Part shown: one piece after another, positions 30,190 through 38,511 of the stretch
Layout of the letters: every line of letters begins with the position of its first letter
Numbering within the stretch: the stretch's first letter is position 1
Notes under the pieces: model-generated
The model's input: only the letters and a program-made list of their open reading frames with translations
What the model was told of the DNA's origin: nothing
Database searches by the model: none
Translations under genes and position numbers: made by a program
Origin: Thalassovita sp.
GTDB lineage: Bacteria; Pseudomonadota; Alphaproteobacteria; Rhodobacterales; Rhodobacteraceae
NCBI GenBank assembly: GCA_029212905.1
Contig: JARGPB010000025.1
Span: forward strand, 1-41,616
Direction of reading: 5' to 3'
Length of the DNA: 41,616 bases

Positions 30190-30924
30190 ATGACAGATCG
30201 TTCCAAGACGCTTCTATTGACGGGGGCCAGCCGCGGCATCGGTCACGCGACCGTGCGCCGGTTCAATCGCGCCGGTTGGCGCGTTATCACATGTTCGCGC
30301 GAACCCTTTCCCAAGGAATGCCCGTGGGGTGGTGGCGCCGAAAATCACGTCCAGATTGATCTGGCCGACCCGACTGACACGATCAACAAAGTCCAGGAAA
30401 TCCGCGACCGATTGGACGGGAAACTGGACGCTTTGGTGAACAACGCGGGTATTTCCCCCAAGGGCCCAAACGGAGAGCGGCTGAACACCATCGACACAGA
30501 TCTGATGACCTGGGGCCACGTGTTTCATGTGAACTTCTTTGCGTCAGTTGTGCTGGCCCGTGGGCTGCGCGAAGAACTGGCGGCCGCAAAGGGCGCGGTG
30601 GTCAATGTGACCTCGATCGCGGGGTACAGGGTACATCCGTTCGCCGGGGCGGCCTATGCCACGTCCAAGGCCGCACTAAAGGCGCTGACACGTGAAATGG
30701 CACATGATTTCGGCCCTATGGGGGTGCGCGTCAATGCAATCGCCCCAGGCGAAATCGAAACCGCCATTCTGTCGCCGGGAACCGACAAGCTGGCCGAGGA
30801 AATCCCGTTGCAACGATTGGGGCAAACCAGCGAAGTCGCGGACACGATTTTTTTCCTGTGCACGGACGCGTCGTCCTATATCTCGGGGACCGAGATCGAG
30901 GTGAACGGCGGGCAACACGTCTGA
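30190..30924 (+). CDS. Short-chain dehydrogenase/reductase (SDR)
   Basis: The 244-aa protein is a classical SDR. The cofactor motif TGASRGIG is at 11-18, NNAG at 84-87, the catalytic Ser at about 142 and YATSK with Tyr156 and Lys160. Arg15 after the Gly-rich turn suggests NADP(H) preference. The substrate is unknown. It is transcribed divergently from argB with a gap of 114 bases and runs convergently into engB. Confidence 0.9.
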   Translation: MTDRSKTLLLTGASRGIGHATVRRFNRAGWRVITCSREPFPKECPWGGGAENHVQIDLADPTDTINKVQEIRDRLDGKLDALVNNAGISPKGPNGERLNTIDTDLMTWGHVFHVNFFASVVLARGLREELAAAKGAVVNVTSIAGYRVHPFAGAAYATSKAALKALTREMAHDFGPMGVRVNAIAPGEIETAILSPGTDKLAEEIPLQRLGQTSEVADTIFFLCTDASSYISGTEIEVNGGQHV

Positions 30925-30943
30925 GGGCCGCCCTAAATACTGT

Positions 30944-31594
30944 TCAGATCAGCGTGGCGATGGTTGTCCGTAGCGTCGGAATGCCGTCGCCTTTTTCCGA
31001 GGATGTCAGGATGATCTCGGGAAAGGCCGCAGGGTGTTTGGACAGCTTTTCGCGCACTTGATTCAGAACTCTTTCGCGATCTACGGCTTTGACTTTGTCT
31101 GCTTTGGTCAGCACGCATTGGAACGTCACGGCCGAGCTGTCCAACAGCGACATGATTTCCTCGTCCACGGATTTCACCCCGTGGCGGGCGTCAATCAGCA
31201 CAAAGGCGCGGCGCAGGTTCTGGCGGCCTGATAGGTACTGCTTGAGCAAGCGCTGCCATTTTTCGACGACGGCCAGGGGCGCGTTGGCATAGCCATAGCC
31301 GGGCAAATCCACAAGATAGTGCTCTTCTCCGACGGTGAAGAAGTTAATTTCTTGCGTGCGACCCGGAGTATTTGACGCGCGCGCCAAACCTTTTCGTCCC
31401 GTTAGCGCATTGATAAGGCTGGATTTCCCGACATTCGAGCGACCAGCAAAGCAGACCTCAAGTCGGTCCGCTGGGGGCAGGCCTGACATGGCAACCACGC
31501 CCTTGAGGAACTCTGTCTCGCCTGCGAACATCAGGCGTCCCTTTTCGCGAGTGATTGCGTCGGGCTCTTCGGCGAGGGGGAATGGCAGTTGCAT
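30944..31594 (-). CDS. engB: Ribosome biogenesis GTP-binding protein EngB/YsxC
   Basis: The 216-aa GTPase assists 50S ribosomal subunit assembly. G1 GRSNVGKSS is at 51-59, the TPGRTQ switch at about 76-81, G3 DLPGYGYA, and G4 TKAD. The sequence is the usual length. It is the last gene of the rpmH-to-engB minus-strand run and starts with one base shared with the MOSC stop. Confidence 0.95.
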   Translation of the reverse strand: MQLPFPLAEEPDAITREKGRLMFAGETEFLKGVVAMSGLPPADRLEVCFAGRSNVGKSSLINALTGRKGLARASNTPGRTQEINFFTVGEEHYLVDLPGYGYANAPLAVVEKWQRLLKQYLSGRQNLRRAFVLIDARHGVKSVDEEIMSLLDSSAVTFQCVLTKADKVKAVDRERVLNQVREKLSKHPAAFPEIILTSSEKGDGIPTLRTTIATLI

Positions 31595-32343
31595 CAGAGT
31601 ACCTCGATTGGGTCAGTGGTGGATATGGGGCCGGATTTGATGACGCGCGCGTAGACGCCAAAATCCTGATGGCCATAGGCCGTCCGCAGGGCGTCCAGCG
31701 TGTCAGCATCATCAAAACCGGTTTTCGGGTTGACCCGCGTTGCTGCGCACCGGGTGATACGCTGTGCGATTTCCAGCTCGGCATCGCCTATGCGCAGGCG
31801 TTTGCCGATCAGGTCGAACTCTTCGAAAGGGGGCCAGCCTTCGGCCCATAGATTGCCGCGAAAACGGTGGATCGACAGATCTTGGCCCAAGCGCGCACCA
31901 ACAGCCCGCAGAGAGCTGAGGCTTAGTAGCGAAATAAATGGGTCAGGCATGTCCGCGAAGGGTTGATGGGGCAGGCGGACAACGCTCGCGGCTGCAGGGC
32001 GTGTTTCTGGCCACATCGGGCGCACCCAGTTCAACAGGGTTTCCGCATCGCGCACGAGGTCAATGCAAATGGTCGGCGCGCGGGGATGCGACAGGGTGAC
32101 AATGCCAGAGGCCTCATCCGTCTTTGCCTGAATGGCCATCAGGTCTGGGGCGGCGACACCACGTACGAAATTGCGTTTCGAGGCCCATTTCGTCGGTTTA
32201 TCTCCGAAACTGGCGGCGGCGTGCGCAATTGCCCACACCCTGTCAAAGGGCAGAGCGCGCCCCTGGGTCAGGGACGCGCTGCTGATTTCTTCGTACCCAA
32301 TTGACTTGATCGGATGCCGAACAATGTGGGCGAGGGTGATCAT
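31594..32343 (-). CDS. MOSC domain-containing protein
   Basis: The 249-aa protein has the N-terminal MOSC-N beta-barrel-like start (LAHIVRHPIKSIGYEEI) and the MOSC core with RFRGNLWAEGWPPFEEFDLIGKRLRIGDAELEI and RITRCAATRVNPKTG. The Cys in RITRCAAT is the conserved MOSC cysteine used in sulfur transfer or molybdenum cofactor binding. The exact substrate is unknown. It overlaps the yidC stop (ATGA) at its start. Confidence 0.88.
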   Translation of the reverse strand: MITLAHIVRHPIKSIGYEEISSASLTQGRALPFDRVWAIAHAAASFGDKPTKWASKRNFVRGVAAPDLMAIQAKTDEASGIVTLSHPRAPTICIDLVRDAETLLNWVRPMWPETRPAAASVVRLPHQPFADMPDPFISLLSLSSLRAVGARLGQDLSIHRFRGNLWAEGWPPFEEFDLIGKRLRIGDAELEIAQRITRCAATRVNPKTGFDDADTLDALRTAYGHQDFGVYARVIKSGPISTTDPIEVL

Positions 32344-34127
32344 TTTTTCCGCTTGAAGCTTGAAACGATGTTGCCGAACACATCGGGTTTGTACCCGTGG
32401 CCACGCATAATCATATATTGCTGCAAGAAAGTGATCGTGTTGTTGGTAATCCAGTACAGCACCAGACCGCTGGCAAAACTACCCAGCATGAACATGAACA
32501 CCCAAGGCATCCAGGCAAAGATCATCGCCTGTGTCGCGTCAGTGGGGGCCGGGTTCAATTTCTGTTGCAGCCACATCGAGATGCCCAGCAGGATGGGCAG
32601 AATGCCCAAGCTGACAATAGCAAAGATGCTGTCCGGGCTAGGGGTCGCATAGGGCAGCAAACCAAACAGGTTGAGGATCGAGCTGGGATCGGGCGAAGAC
32701 AGGTCATTGATCCAGCCAACCCACGGCGCATGGCGCAATTCCAGCGTGACGAAAATCACCTTGTAGAGCGAGAAGAAGATCGGGATCTGAATCAGGATCG
32801 GCAGACAGCCTGAGGCGGGGTTAACCTTTTCCTTCTTGTACAGCTCCATCATGCCCTGCTGAACCTTGGCACGGTCGTCGCCCGCAGCCTTTTTCAGCTC
32901 TTCCATTTTTGGTTGCAGCTCTTTCATCTTGGCCATCGAGGCATAGGATTTATAGGCCAGAGGGAAGACGACTGCCTTGATCACGATGGTCAGCGCGATG
33001 ATCGACCAACCCATATTTCCGATGAAACCGTGCAAGAAGTGCAGCAGCTGGAAGATCGGTTTGGTCAGGAAGAAGAACCAGCCCCAGTCAATGGAATCGA
33101 CGAATTTCGCAACACCGGCATTTTCGTAATTCCGGATGGTTTCCCATTCCTTGGCCCCGGCAAAAAGCTGCGTGTTCGACGTCACGGTCGCCCCCACAGC
33201 GACTGTCTGCGTCGGCTGTACGGCTTCGGCCTGGAAAATGTCGCGACGCTCATCGTATTTGATCGCCGATTTGAACGGAGTGCCCCCCGAAGGGATCAGT
33301 GTGGACATCCAGTAGTGGTCGGTGAAGCCGATCCAGCCGGTATCCGTCACTTGCGTGACCTCAGCGCGCGCACCCTCGCGGGCGTTGAAGTCCAGGTCCT
33401 CTAGGTCGCCATAGCTGGTTTCAGTCAGCTCGCTGTCGGCCAGGCCAACCGTGCCTTCATGCAGGATAAAGAATTTCTTGGCGTTCGACGGTTCGCCATG
33501 CCGCGCCAGAATGCCGTAGGGCGCGAGCGAGACCGATCCAGTTCCAGCGTTGGTTACCGACTGCTCGATCGCGAACATATAGTTGTCGTCGATCGAGATC
33601 ACGCGGCGGAACGTCTGACCTTTCCCGTTGTCCCAGGACAGGGTGACGGGGCTATCGGGGGTCAGAATTGTGCCACTTTGAACAGACCACAGCGTGTTCG
33701 GTCCAGGGACATCCTCGGGCGAGATACCCGTTCCAGCGGCCCAGCCGAAAAGCGCATAATAGGCATCTTCACTGCCAACCGGGGACAACATGGTCACGAT
33801 GTCCGAGTCCGGATCAATCGTTTCTTTATAGTCTTTCAAGGACAGTTGATCGATACGGCCGCCTTGCAGCGAGATGGAGCCATGAACGCGAGGGGTATCA
33901 ATGTCCAGACGCGGCGCATCCGATACCTCTTGGGTTTCAGCAGGCAGGGCGGCATCTGCAGGTGCGGTCGCAGCTGGCACAACAGGGGCGGTAGCGTCGG
34001 CCACTGCGGCTGGCGCGTTCGGATCTGTCGCTGGCGCCTCGGGCGGGGGGAAGAGGAGGAACCATACAAGGATGACAGCAAAGCTCAGCGCAGTTGCCAA
34101 AATGAGGTTCTTGTTCTGATCGTCCAT
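32340..34127 (-). CDS. yidC: Membrane protein insertase YidC
   Basis: The 595-aa protein inserts and folds inner-membrane proteins. An N-terminal anchor (about residues 7-25) precedes an Ala/Pro-rich linker, then the large periplasmic P1 domain (about 70-360). The C-terminal insertase core has the IKAVVFPLAYKSYASMAKMKELQPKMEELKK hairpin and the NPASGCLPILIQIPIFFSLYKVI region. Length is usual for alphaproteobacteria. It lies in the conserved rpmH-rnpA-yidD-yidC neighbourhood, but separated from them here by ttcA and an EAL gene. Confidence 0.96.
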   Translation of the reverse strand: MDDQNKNLILATALSFAVILVWFLLFPPPEAPATDPNAPAAVADATAPVVPAATAPADAALPAETQEVSDAPRLDIDTPRVHGSISLQGGRIDQLSLKDYKETIDPDSDIVTMLSPVGSEDAYYALFGWAAGTGISPEDVPGPNTLWSVQSGTILTPDSPVTLSWDNGKGQTFRRVISIDDNYMFAIEQSVTNAGTGSVSLAPYGILARHGEPSNAKKFFILHEGTVGLADSELTETSYGDLEDLDFNAREGARAEVTQVTDTGWIGFTDHYWMSTLIPSGGTPFKSAIKYDERRDIFQAEAVQPTQTVAVGATVTSNTQLFAGAKEWETIRNYENAGVAKFVDSIDWGWFFFLTKPIFQLLHFLHGFIGNMGWSIIALTIVIKAVVFPLAYKSYASMAKMKELQPKMEELKKAAGDDRAKVQQGMMELYKKEKVNPASGCLPILIQIPIFFSLYKVIFVTLELRHAPWVGWINDLSSPDPSSILNLFGLLPYATPSPDSIFAIVSLGILPILLGISMWLQQKLNPAPTDATQAMIFAWMPWVFMFMLGSFASGLVLYWITNNTITFLQQYMIMRGHGYKPDVFGNIVSSFKRKK

Positions 34128-34233
34128 CGGGATCCTAGCCTGTCCTGGTGAAGTTCAGGCTGGTTCAACAGAGTGCGGCCCAAAAGGTCAAGCGGAATCC
34201 CCCTTTTTAACCGGGGGCGCGGCTATTCGCGGG

Positions 34234-35748
34234 TCAAATTTGCTTGCGCCCGATGAGGGGCGGCTCTTTTACTTTGGCTTCGTGGGCGCGAACCCAGTCA
34301 AGTGTCTGATCAAATGGCATTGGGCGCGCGATGCCAAAACCCTGAACAAAGCCACAGCCAAGTTGAGCCAACAGCGTGTGTTCCCCTGCGCTTTCGACGC
34401 CTTCGGCCAGGGTTTCCAGACCTAAGCGTTCGGCCATGGACAGGATTGCTGCAACCATTCGCTGCTGTTCGGGGTCACGATCCACCTTCATAATGAAAGA
34501 GCGGTCGATCTTGATTCTTTGCACGGCAAACCGACGGATCGATGAAATCGAGGCGTGGCCAGTTCCAAAGTCGTCCAAATCAATTGAGCACCCCATTTCA
34601 GACAGGGCATTGATGTTGCGCGCAATGATGTCATCAGGAGAGGCCGCCACGACGGTTTCCAACACTTCGACCGAGAGCCGTTCCGGTGGCTGCTCGAAGC
34701 GGTCCAGTTCCCACTGAACTTTTTCGACCAACTTGGGGTTGCGCAATTCCTGCTCGGCGAAGTTGACACCAATTGTGGGGACATGAACGCCCGATCTGTC
34801 CCAATCTGTGAGTGCTGTGAGCGCGCCGGTCAACATCACCTCACCGAGGCGTTCCAGCATTCCGACGCTTTCCAGGACAGGCAGGAAATCGCCCGGGGGA
34901 ATGATGCCCTGTTCAGGGTGAACCCAGCGAGCCAGAGTTTCAAACCCAGTAATGTGCCCTGTGTCGGTTGAAATTTGTGGTTGAAACCATGGATGAATCT
35001 CACCGTTTTCTAGCGCACGTGCCGCTTGGTCGGCTAGATTCGAGCGGGTCAGGCGGGGCGGTTTCATCCCCTCTGACCAGGCCCGGATCGCCGAGGGGGC
35101 GTTAGCGCGTGCATCATCCATCGCGGCCAGTGTGTTTTGCATCATTTTCATACCGTTGCGGTGGCTGTTTTGCTGGCTGAGTGTGAAGCCGATCGAGCAG
35201 GAAATGAAAACACTGGTCGCATCCATCGAAATCGGCTCTTCCACCACGGCTTGCAGGCGGCGGGCCAGTTGAATCGCCGCCTCCAGATCAAGCATACGAA
35301 CAGGGGCCAAAATCACCGCGACCACATCCTGTTCGGGCCGCAGTATCAGGTCGCCTTGTCGCAGCGTCGCGCCGACCCGGTCTGTCACGCGTTCCAATAC
35401 GCGGTCCGTCGCTGTGCGTCCGTACCGATCCAACAACTCTTCGTAATCGTCCAAGGCAATTAAAAAGCTAGCGAACACTTTTTGGCGCTGATGAGCGTCC
35501 TGAAGCCGGGTTTCCAAGATCACTTCCATCGGAGGAAGCTCTGCTGGCTCTGTCGGTCGAGAGAACTGTCCGAATCCGCCAGCGAGCGCATAAAAAATCG
35601 GAAACCCCAGCGAAATCGCGAGCAAATATCCCTCGCCCCCGATCCAATACGACCCAAGCACAGCAGCAGGTAGGAAGGCCAGAATATGTGGCCCGGTCAG
35701 GGCATAACGAAGCTTGGTCCGCAGGGTCGGCAGACTGGGGTGAGACAT
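34234..35748 (-). CDS. Membrane-anchored EAL phosphodiesterase with degenerate GGDEF
   Basis: The 504-aa protein has two N-terminal hydrophobic segments (about 20-37 and 41-60), a GGDEF-like domain (about 75-215) and an EAL domain (about 240-490). The GGDEF signature is lost: its place is occupied by RPEQDV (about 137-142), so cyclase activity is unlikely. The EAL residues appear intact: Glu270 (ETL), Asn329, Glu364, Asp392-Asp393 (DDFGTG), Lys413, Glu449 and Glu452 region, and Gln469, so c-di-GMP hydrolysis is plausible. It stands between ttcA and yidC on the same strand. Confidence 0.9.
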   Translation of the reverse strand: MSHPSLPTLRTKLRYALTGPHILAFLPAAVLGSYWIGGEGYLLAISLGFPIFYALAGGFGQFSRPTEPAELPPMEVILETRLQDAHQRQKVFASFLIALDDYEELLDRYGRTATDRVLERVTDRVGATLRQGDLILRPEQDVVAVILAPVRMLDLEAAIQLARRLQAVVEEPISMDATSVFISCSIGFTLSQQNSHRNGMKMMQNTLAAMDDARANAPSAIRAWSEGMKPPRLTRSNLADQAARALENGEIHPWFQPQISTDTGHITGFETLARWVHPEQGIIPPGDFLPVLESVGMLERLGEVMLTGALTALTDWDRSGVHVPTIGVNFAEQELRNPKLVEKVQWELDRFEQPPERLSVEVLETVVAASPDDIIARNINALSEMGCSIDLDDFGTGHASISSIRRFAVQRIKIDRSFIMKVDRDPEQQRMVAAILSMAERLGLETLAEGVESAGEHTLLAQLGCGFVQGFGIARPMPFDQTLDWVRAHEAKVKEPPLIGRKQI

Positions 35749-35805
35749 GAGAGACCTCTCTTTCCGAGTTGTCGGAAAACTAGGCCGCTGATTCTCAATG
35801 CCGCC

Positions 35806-36675
35806 TTAACGCAGCTTGGGAATTTCGGTATCGATTTGCTGAAAATTGTTCTGACCTAGGTCCAGCCCGGCAAAATCGAACAACTTTGGGTCCAGCATAT
35901 GCGACGGGCGCACATTCATCAGCGCGCGGAACATCACCTGACGGCGGCCGGGGGAGTTTTTCTCCCATCCATCAAGGATTTGCTTCACTTGCTGACGTTG
36001 TAGCCCATCCTGAGAACCGCATAGATCGCACGGAATAATCGGATAGTTCATGGCGCGGGCGAACTTCTCGCAATCGGCCTCGGCGACATGGGCTAAGGGA
36101 CGGTAAACAAACAGATCGCCCTCTTCGTTGACCAGTTTGGGTGGCATAGTGGCCAGGCGCCCGCCGTGGAACAGATTCATGAAAAATGTTTCCAGAATGT
36201 CATCGCGGTGATGGCCCAGAACCACCGCTGAACAGCCTTCTTCGCGGGCAATTCGGTACAGATTTCCCCGGCGCAGGCGCGAACACAGGGCACAGAACGT
36301 CCGGCCTTCGGGGACCTTATCCATCACAATGGAATAGGTGTCCTGATATTCGATCCGGTGGGGCACCCCCATTTTCTCCAGGAACTCTGGTAGAACGGTC
36401 GCTGGAAACCCTGGCTGGCCTTGATCCAGATTGCAGGCCAGCAGCTCGACGGGCAAAAGGCCACGCCATTTCAGCTCGTGCAGGACGGCCAGCAATGTAT
36501 AGCTATCCTTGCCCCCCGACAGGCAGACCAGCCATTTGGTGCCCGGCTGGATCATACCGTATTGTTCAATCGCCTCGCGGGTATAGCGCACGATCCGTTT
36601 GCGGAGCTTCTTGAAATCCGCAGATTTCGGGGCACCGTGAAACAGCGGGTGGATGTCGTCTGCATCGTCCAGCAT
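35806..36675 (-). CDS. ttcA: tRNA 2-thiocytidine biosynthesis protein TtcA
   Basis: The 289-aa enzyme thiolates C32 of some tRNAs. The PP-loop SGGKDS is at 53-58. It has Cys pairs CALC (FCALCSRLRRGNLY) and CDLC (IIPCDLCGSQD), the Fe-S ligands typical of TtcA, and DDILETFFMNLFHGG. AGGA lies about six bases before the ATG. It is 23 bases downstream of yidD on the same strand. Confidence 0.95.
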   Translation of the reverse strand: MLDDADDIHPLFHGAPKSADFKKLRKRIVRYTREAIEQYGMIQPGTKWLVCLSGGKDSYTLLAVLHELKWRGLLPVELLACNLDQGQPGFPATVLPEFLEKMGVPHRIEYQDTYSIVMDKVPEGRTFCALCSRLRRGNLYRIAREEGCSAVVLGHHRDDILETFFMNLFHGGRLATMPPKLVNEEGDLFVYRPLAHVAEADCEKFARAMNYPIIPCDLCGSQDGLQRQQVKQILDGWEKNSPGRRQVMFRALMNVRPSHMLDPKLFDFAGLDLGQNNFQQIDTEIPKLR

Positions 36676-36698
36676 GGGCGTTCCTAACTCGTGGCTGG

Positions 36699-36932
36699 TT
36701 ACTTTTTCTTGGGGTCTGGAACCGGGTCATAGCCGTCGCTGCCCAGAGGGTGGCAGCGCCCGATGCGGCGCAGTGCCAGCCAAGAGCCGCGAATCGCACC
36801 GTGTTTTTCCAAGGCCTCCAGCGCGTAGGCGCTACAGGTGGGTTGGTACCGGCAATTGAAACCGACCCAAGGGCTGAACACCAGCCGGTACGCCCGGACG
36901 GGCAGGGCAGCGATATGGGCCAGGGGGGTCAT
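36699..36932 (-). CDS. yidD: Membrane protein insertion efficiency factor YidD
   Basis: The 77-aa protein is YidD. It shows RAYRLVFSPWVGFNCRYQPTCSAYALEAL with the CxxxPxCSxYA core and GRCHPLGSDGYDPVP. The family assists YidC-dependent insertion. Its ATG overlaps the rnpA stop by four bases, so both are translated together. Confidence 0.95.
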   Translation of the reverse strand: MTPLAHIAALPVRAYRLVFSPWVGFNCRYQPTCSAYALEALEKHGAIRGSWLALRRIGRCHPLGSDGYDPVPDPKKK

Positions 36933-37345
36933 GTTCGATCCTGATGCAGCTTCTTCAGCGCATAGATAAGGTCGCCCTGTAGATCCGTGAAGGGGCGCTG
37001 AGCGGTGAAATCCGCACGCCCGATCAACACATAGTCCCAGCCAGGCACACCATGCTGGGGCAACACCATGCGCGCAACCTCGCGCAGGCGCCGTTTGGCG
37101 CGATTGCGGGCTACGGCGTTGCCGACCTTCTTGGAACAGGTAAAGCCCACGCGAATCCCTTGCGCGGGCTCATCAGCGCTGCGTTTGCGCGCCTGTACCA
37201 TCATGCCTTTGGTTCCCTGTCGCCGCGCGCGGGCGGCTTTCAGGAACTCAGGCCGGGTTTTGAGACCCTCAAGACAAACGGAAACCGCCGGGGGGAAATC
37301 CCGTTGGGTGGCTGCGCCAACCTCGGGGGCCTCCGGCGGTGTCAT
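36929..37345 (-). CDS. rnpA: Ribonuclease P protein component
   Basis: The 138-aa basic protein is the RNase P protein subunit for tRNA 5' processing. The hallmark GFTCSKKVGNAVARNRAKRRLREVAR is present. It has a 27-residue N-terminal extension before the usual core (LKTRPEFLKAARARRQGT), as in related alphaproteobacteria. It follows rpmH by 20 bases and overlaps yidD by four. Confidence 0.95.
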   Translation of the reverse strand: MTPPEAPEVGAATQRDFPPAVSVCLEGLKTRPEFLKAARARRQGTKGMMVQARKRSADEPAQGIRVGFTCSKKVGNAVARNRAKRRLREVARMVLPQHGVPGWDYVLIGRADFTAQRPFTDLQGDLIYALKKLHQDRT

Positions 37346-37365
37346 GTCCGTCAGGTCGACTGAGC

Positions 37366-37500
37366 TTATGCGCTCAGCGACTTGCGACCGCGTGCGCGGC
37401 GCGAGTTCAGGATCTTGCGGCCGGCTTTAGTTGCCATGCGTGCGCGGAACCCGTGGCGGCGCTTGCGAACCAGGTTCGATGGCTGGTAGGTGCGTTTCAT
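37366..37500 (-). CDS. rpmH: 50S ribosomal protein L34
   Basis: The 44-aa product is L34, a small very basic ribosomal protein: it begins MKRTYQPSNLVRKRRHGF, contains RARMATKAGRKILNSRRARG and ends RKSLSA. It is shorter than a usual ORF cutoff, so it is easily missed. A GGAGACGGAG sequence precedes the ATG. It opens the minus-strand rpmH-rnpA-yidD-ttcA run, with a promoter 70-100 bases upstream. Confidence 0.96.
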   Translation of the reverse strand: MKRTYQPSNLVRKRRHGFRARMATKAGRKILNSRRARGRKSLSA

Positions 37501-37569
37501 CGCTCCGTCTCCAAATTATTCTGGGGCTGGACAAGCGGATTCGCCCGGCCCGTGCTATCCGAAGCCCGT

Positions 37570-37598
37570 CCTATAGGGGGGGCGTTTGGATAAGTCAA
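37570..37598 (-). promoter_or_regulatory. Predicted promoter of rpmH-rnpA
   Basis: On the minus strand TTGACT (37598-37593) and TATAGG (37575-37570) are 17 bp apart, with the rpmH start 69 bases downstream. This is the best consensus match of all promoters in the window. Confidence 0.65.
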
Positions 37599-37764
37599 AT
37601 ACCCTTGGGCCATTTGCAACAAAAATATGGCGTCCGTGCAGGGAAATGTTTCAGGTCCTCGAAAAAACGGGGGAAACAGGCCCTGACAGGTCACTGCCGA
37701 TCAAGCTGGCGTGATAGACCTATCTTCCTGGGATGGCTGACCGCATCTTGGCGGTGTCAAATAG

Positions 37765-38511
37765 ATGGGGACGAATGTGGAACAGGATGAAACAACACCG
37801 CGCCGGGGAATGACCCGGATGCTGCCATTGGCGGTGATTCTGGCGGTGGCTCTGCTGGGGGGGTACTTGCTGCGCGACTACCTGAGCTTTGAGGCATTGC
37901 GCGACAACCGGCAGGCCTTGTTGGCGTTCCGTGACGCGAATTATGGTGTGACCGTGCTGGCCTTTGTGGCGATCTATGTGGTGATCGTGGCGTTTTCACT
38001 GCCCGGGGCGACTGTGGCGACGCTGACCGGCGGGTTCCTGTTCGCGACCTTTCCGGGGGTTCTGTTCAACGTGACGGCGGCAACGATCGGCGCCGTCGTG
38101 ATTTTCACGGCTGCCCGCTGGGGGCTGGGAGAGCGACTGGCCGCTAAAATGGAAAACAGCCAGGGCGCGGTTAAAAAGATCAAGGACGGTATCGACGAGA
38201 ATCAGTGGTCCATGCTGTTCTTGATCCGTCTGGTTCCTGCGGTGCCGTTTTTTGTGGCCAATCTGGTGCCTGCTTTGGTGGGCGTGCCCGTGACACGCTT
38301 TGCAGTATCTACCTTTTTAGGGATCATTCCTGGCGGGTTGGTGTTCACCTCGGTGGGGGCGGGCCTGGGCGAGGTGTTCGAGCGTGGCGAAACTCCTGAT
38401 CTTGGCATCATATTCGAGCCCCAAATCCTGTTGCCCATACTGGGCCTGTGCGCGCTGGCGGCGTTACCCATTGTGATCAAGGCCGTGCGCGGCAAGAAAG
38501 GTGTCTCATGA
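37765..38511 (+). CDS. TVP38/TMEM64 family membrane protein
   Basis: The 248-aa protein belongs to the TVP38/TMEM64 (DedA-superfamily, SNARE-associated) family. It has hydrophobic segments at about 19-36, 61-80, 83-113, 155-180 and 220-243 and the family-type motifs FSLPGATVATLTGGFLF and LIRLVPAVPFFVANLVPALVGVP. DedA-superfamily proteins are linked to lipid transport, but this member's substrate is unknown. ATG 37765 or GTG 37777 may be the start; GGGGACGA lies just before the latter. The stop overlaps the next gene's start by four bases. Confidence 0.88.
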   Translation: MGTNVEQDETTPRRGMTRMLPLAVILAVALLGGYLLRDYLSFEALRDNRQALLAFRDANYGVTVLAFVAIYVVIVAFSLPGATVATLTGGFLFATFPGVLFNVTAATIGAVVIFTAARWGLGERLAAKMENSQGAVKKIKDGIDENQWSMLFLIRLVPAVPFFVANLVPALVGVPVTRFAVSTFLGIIPGGLVFTSVGAGLGEVFERGETPDLGIIFEPQILLPILGLCALAALPIVIKAVRGKKGVS

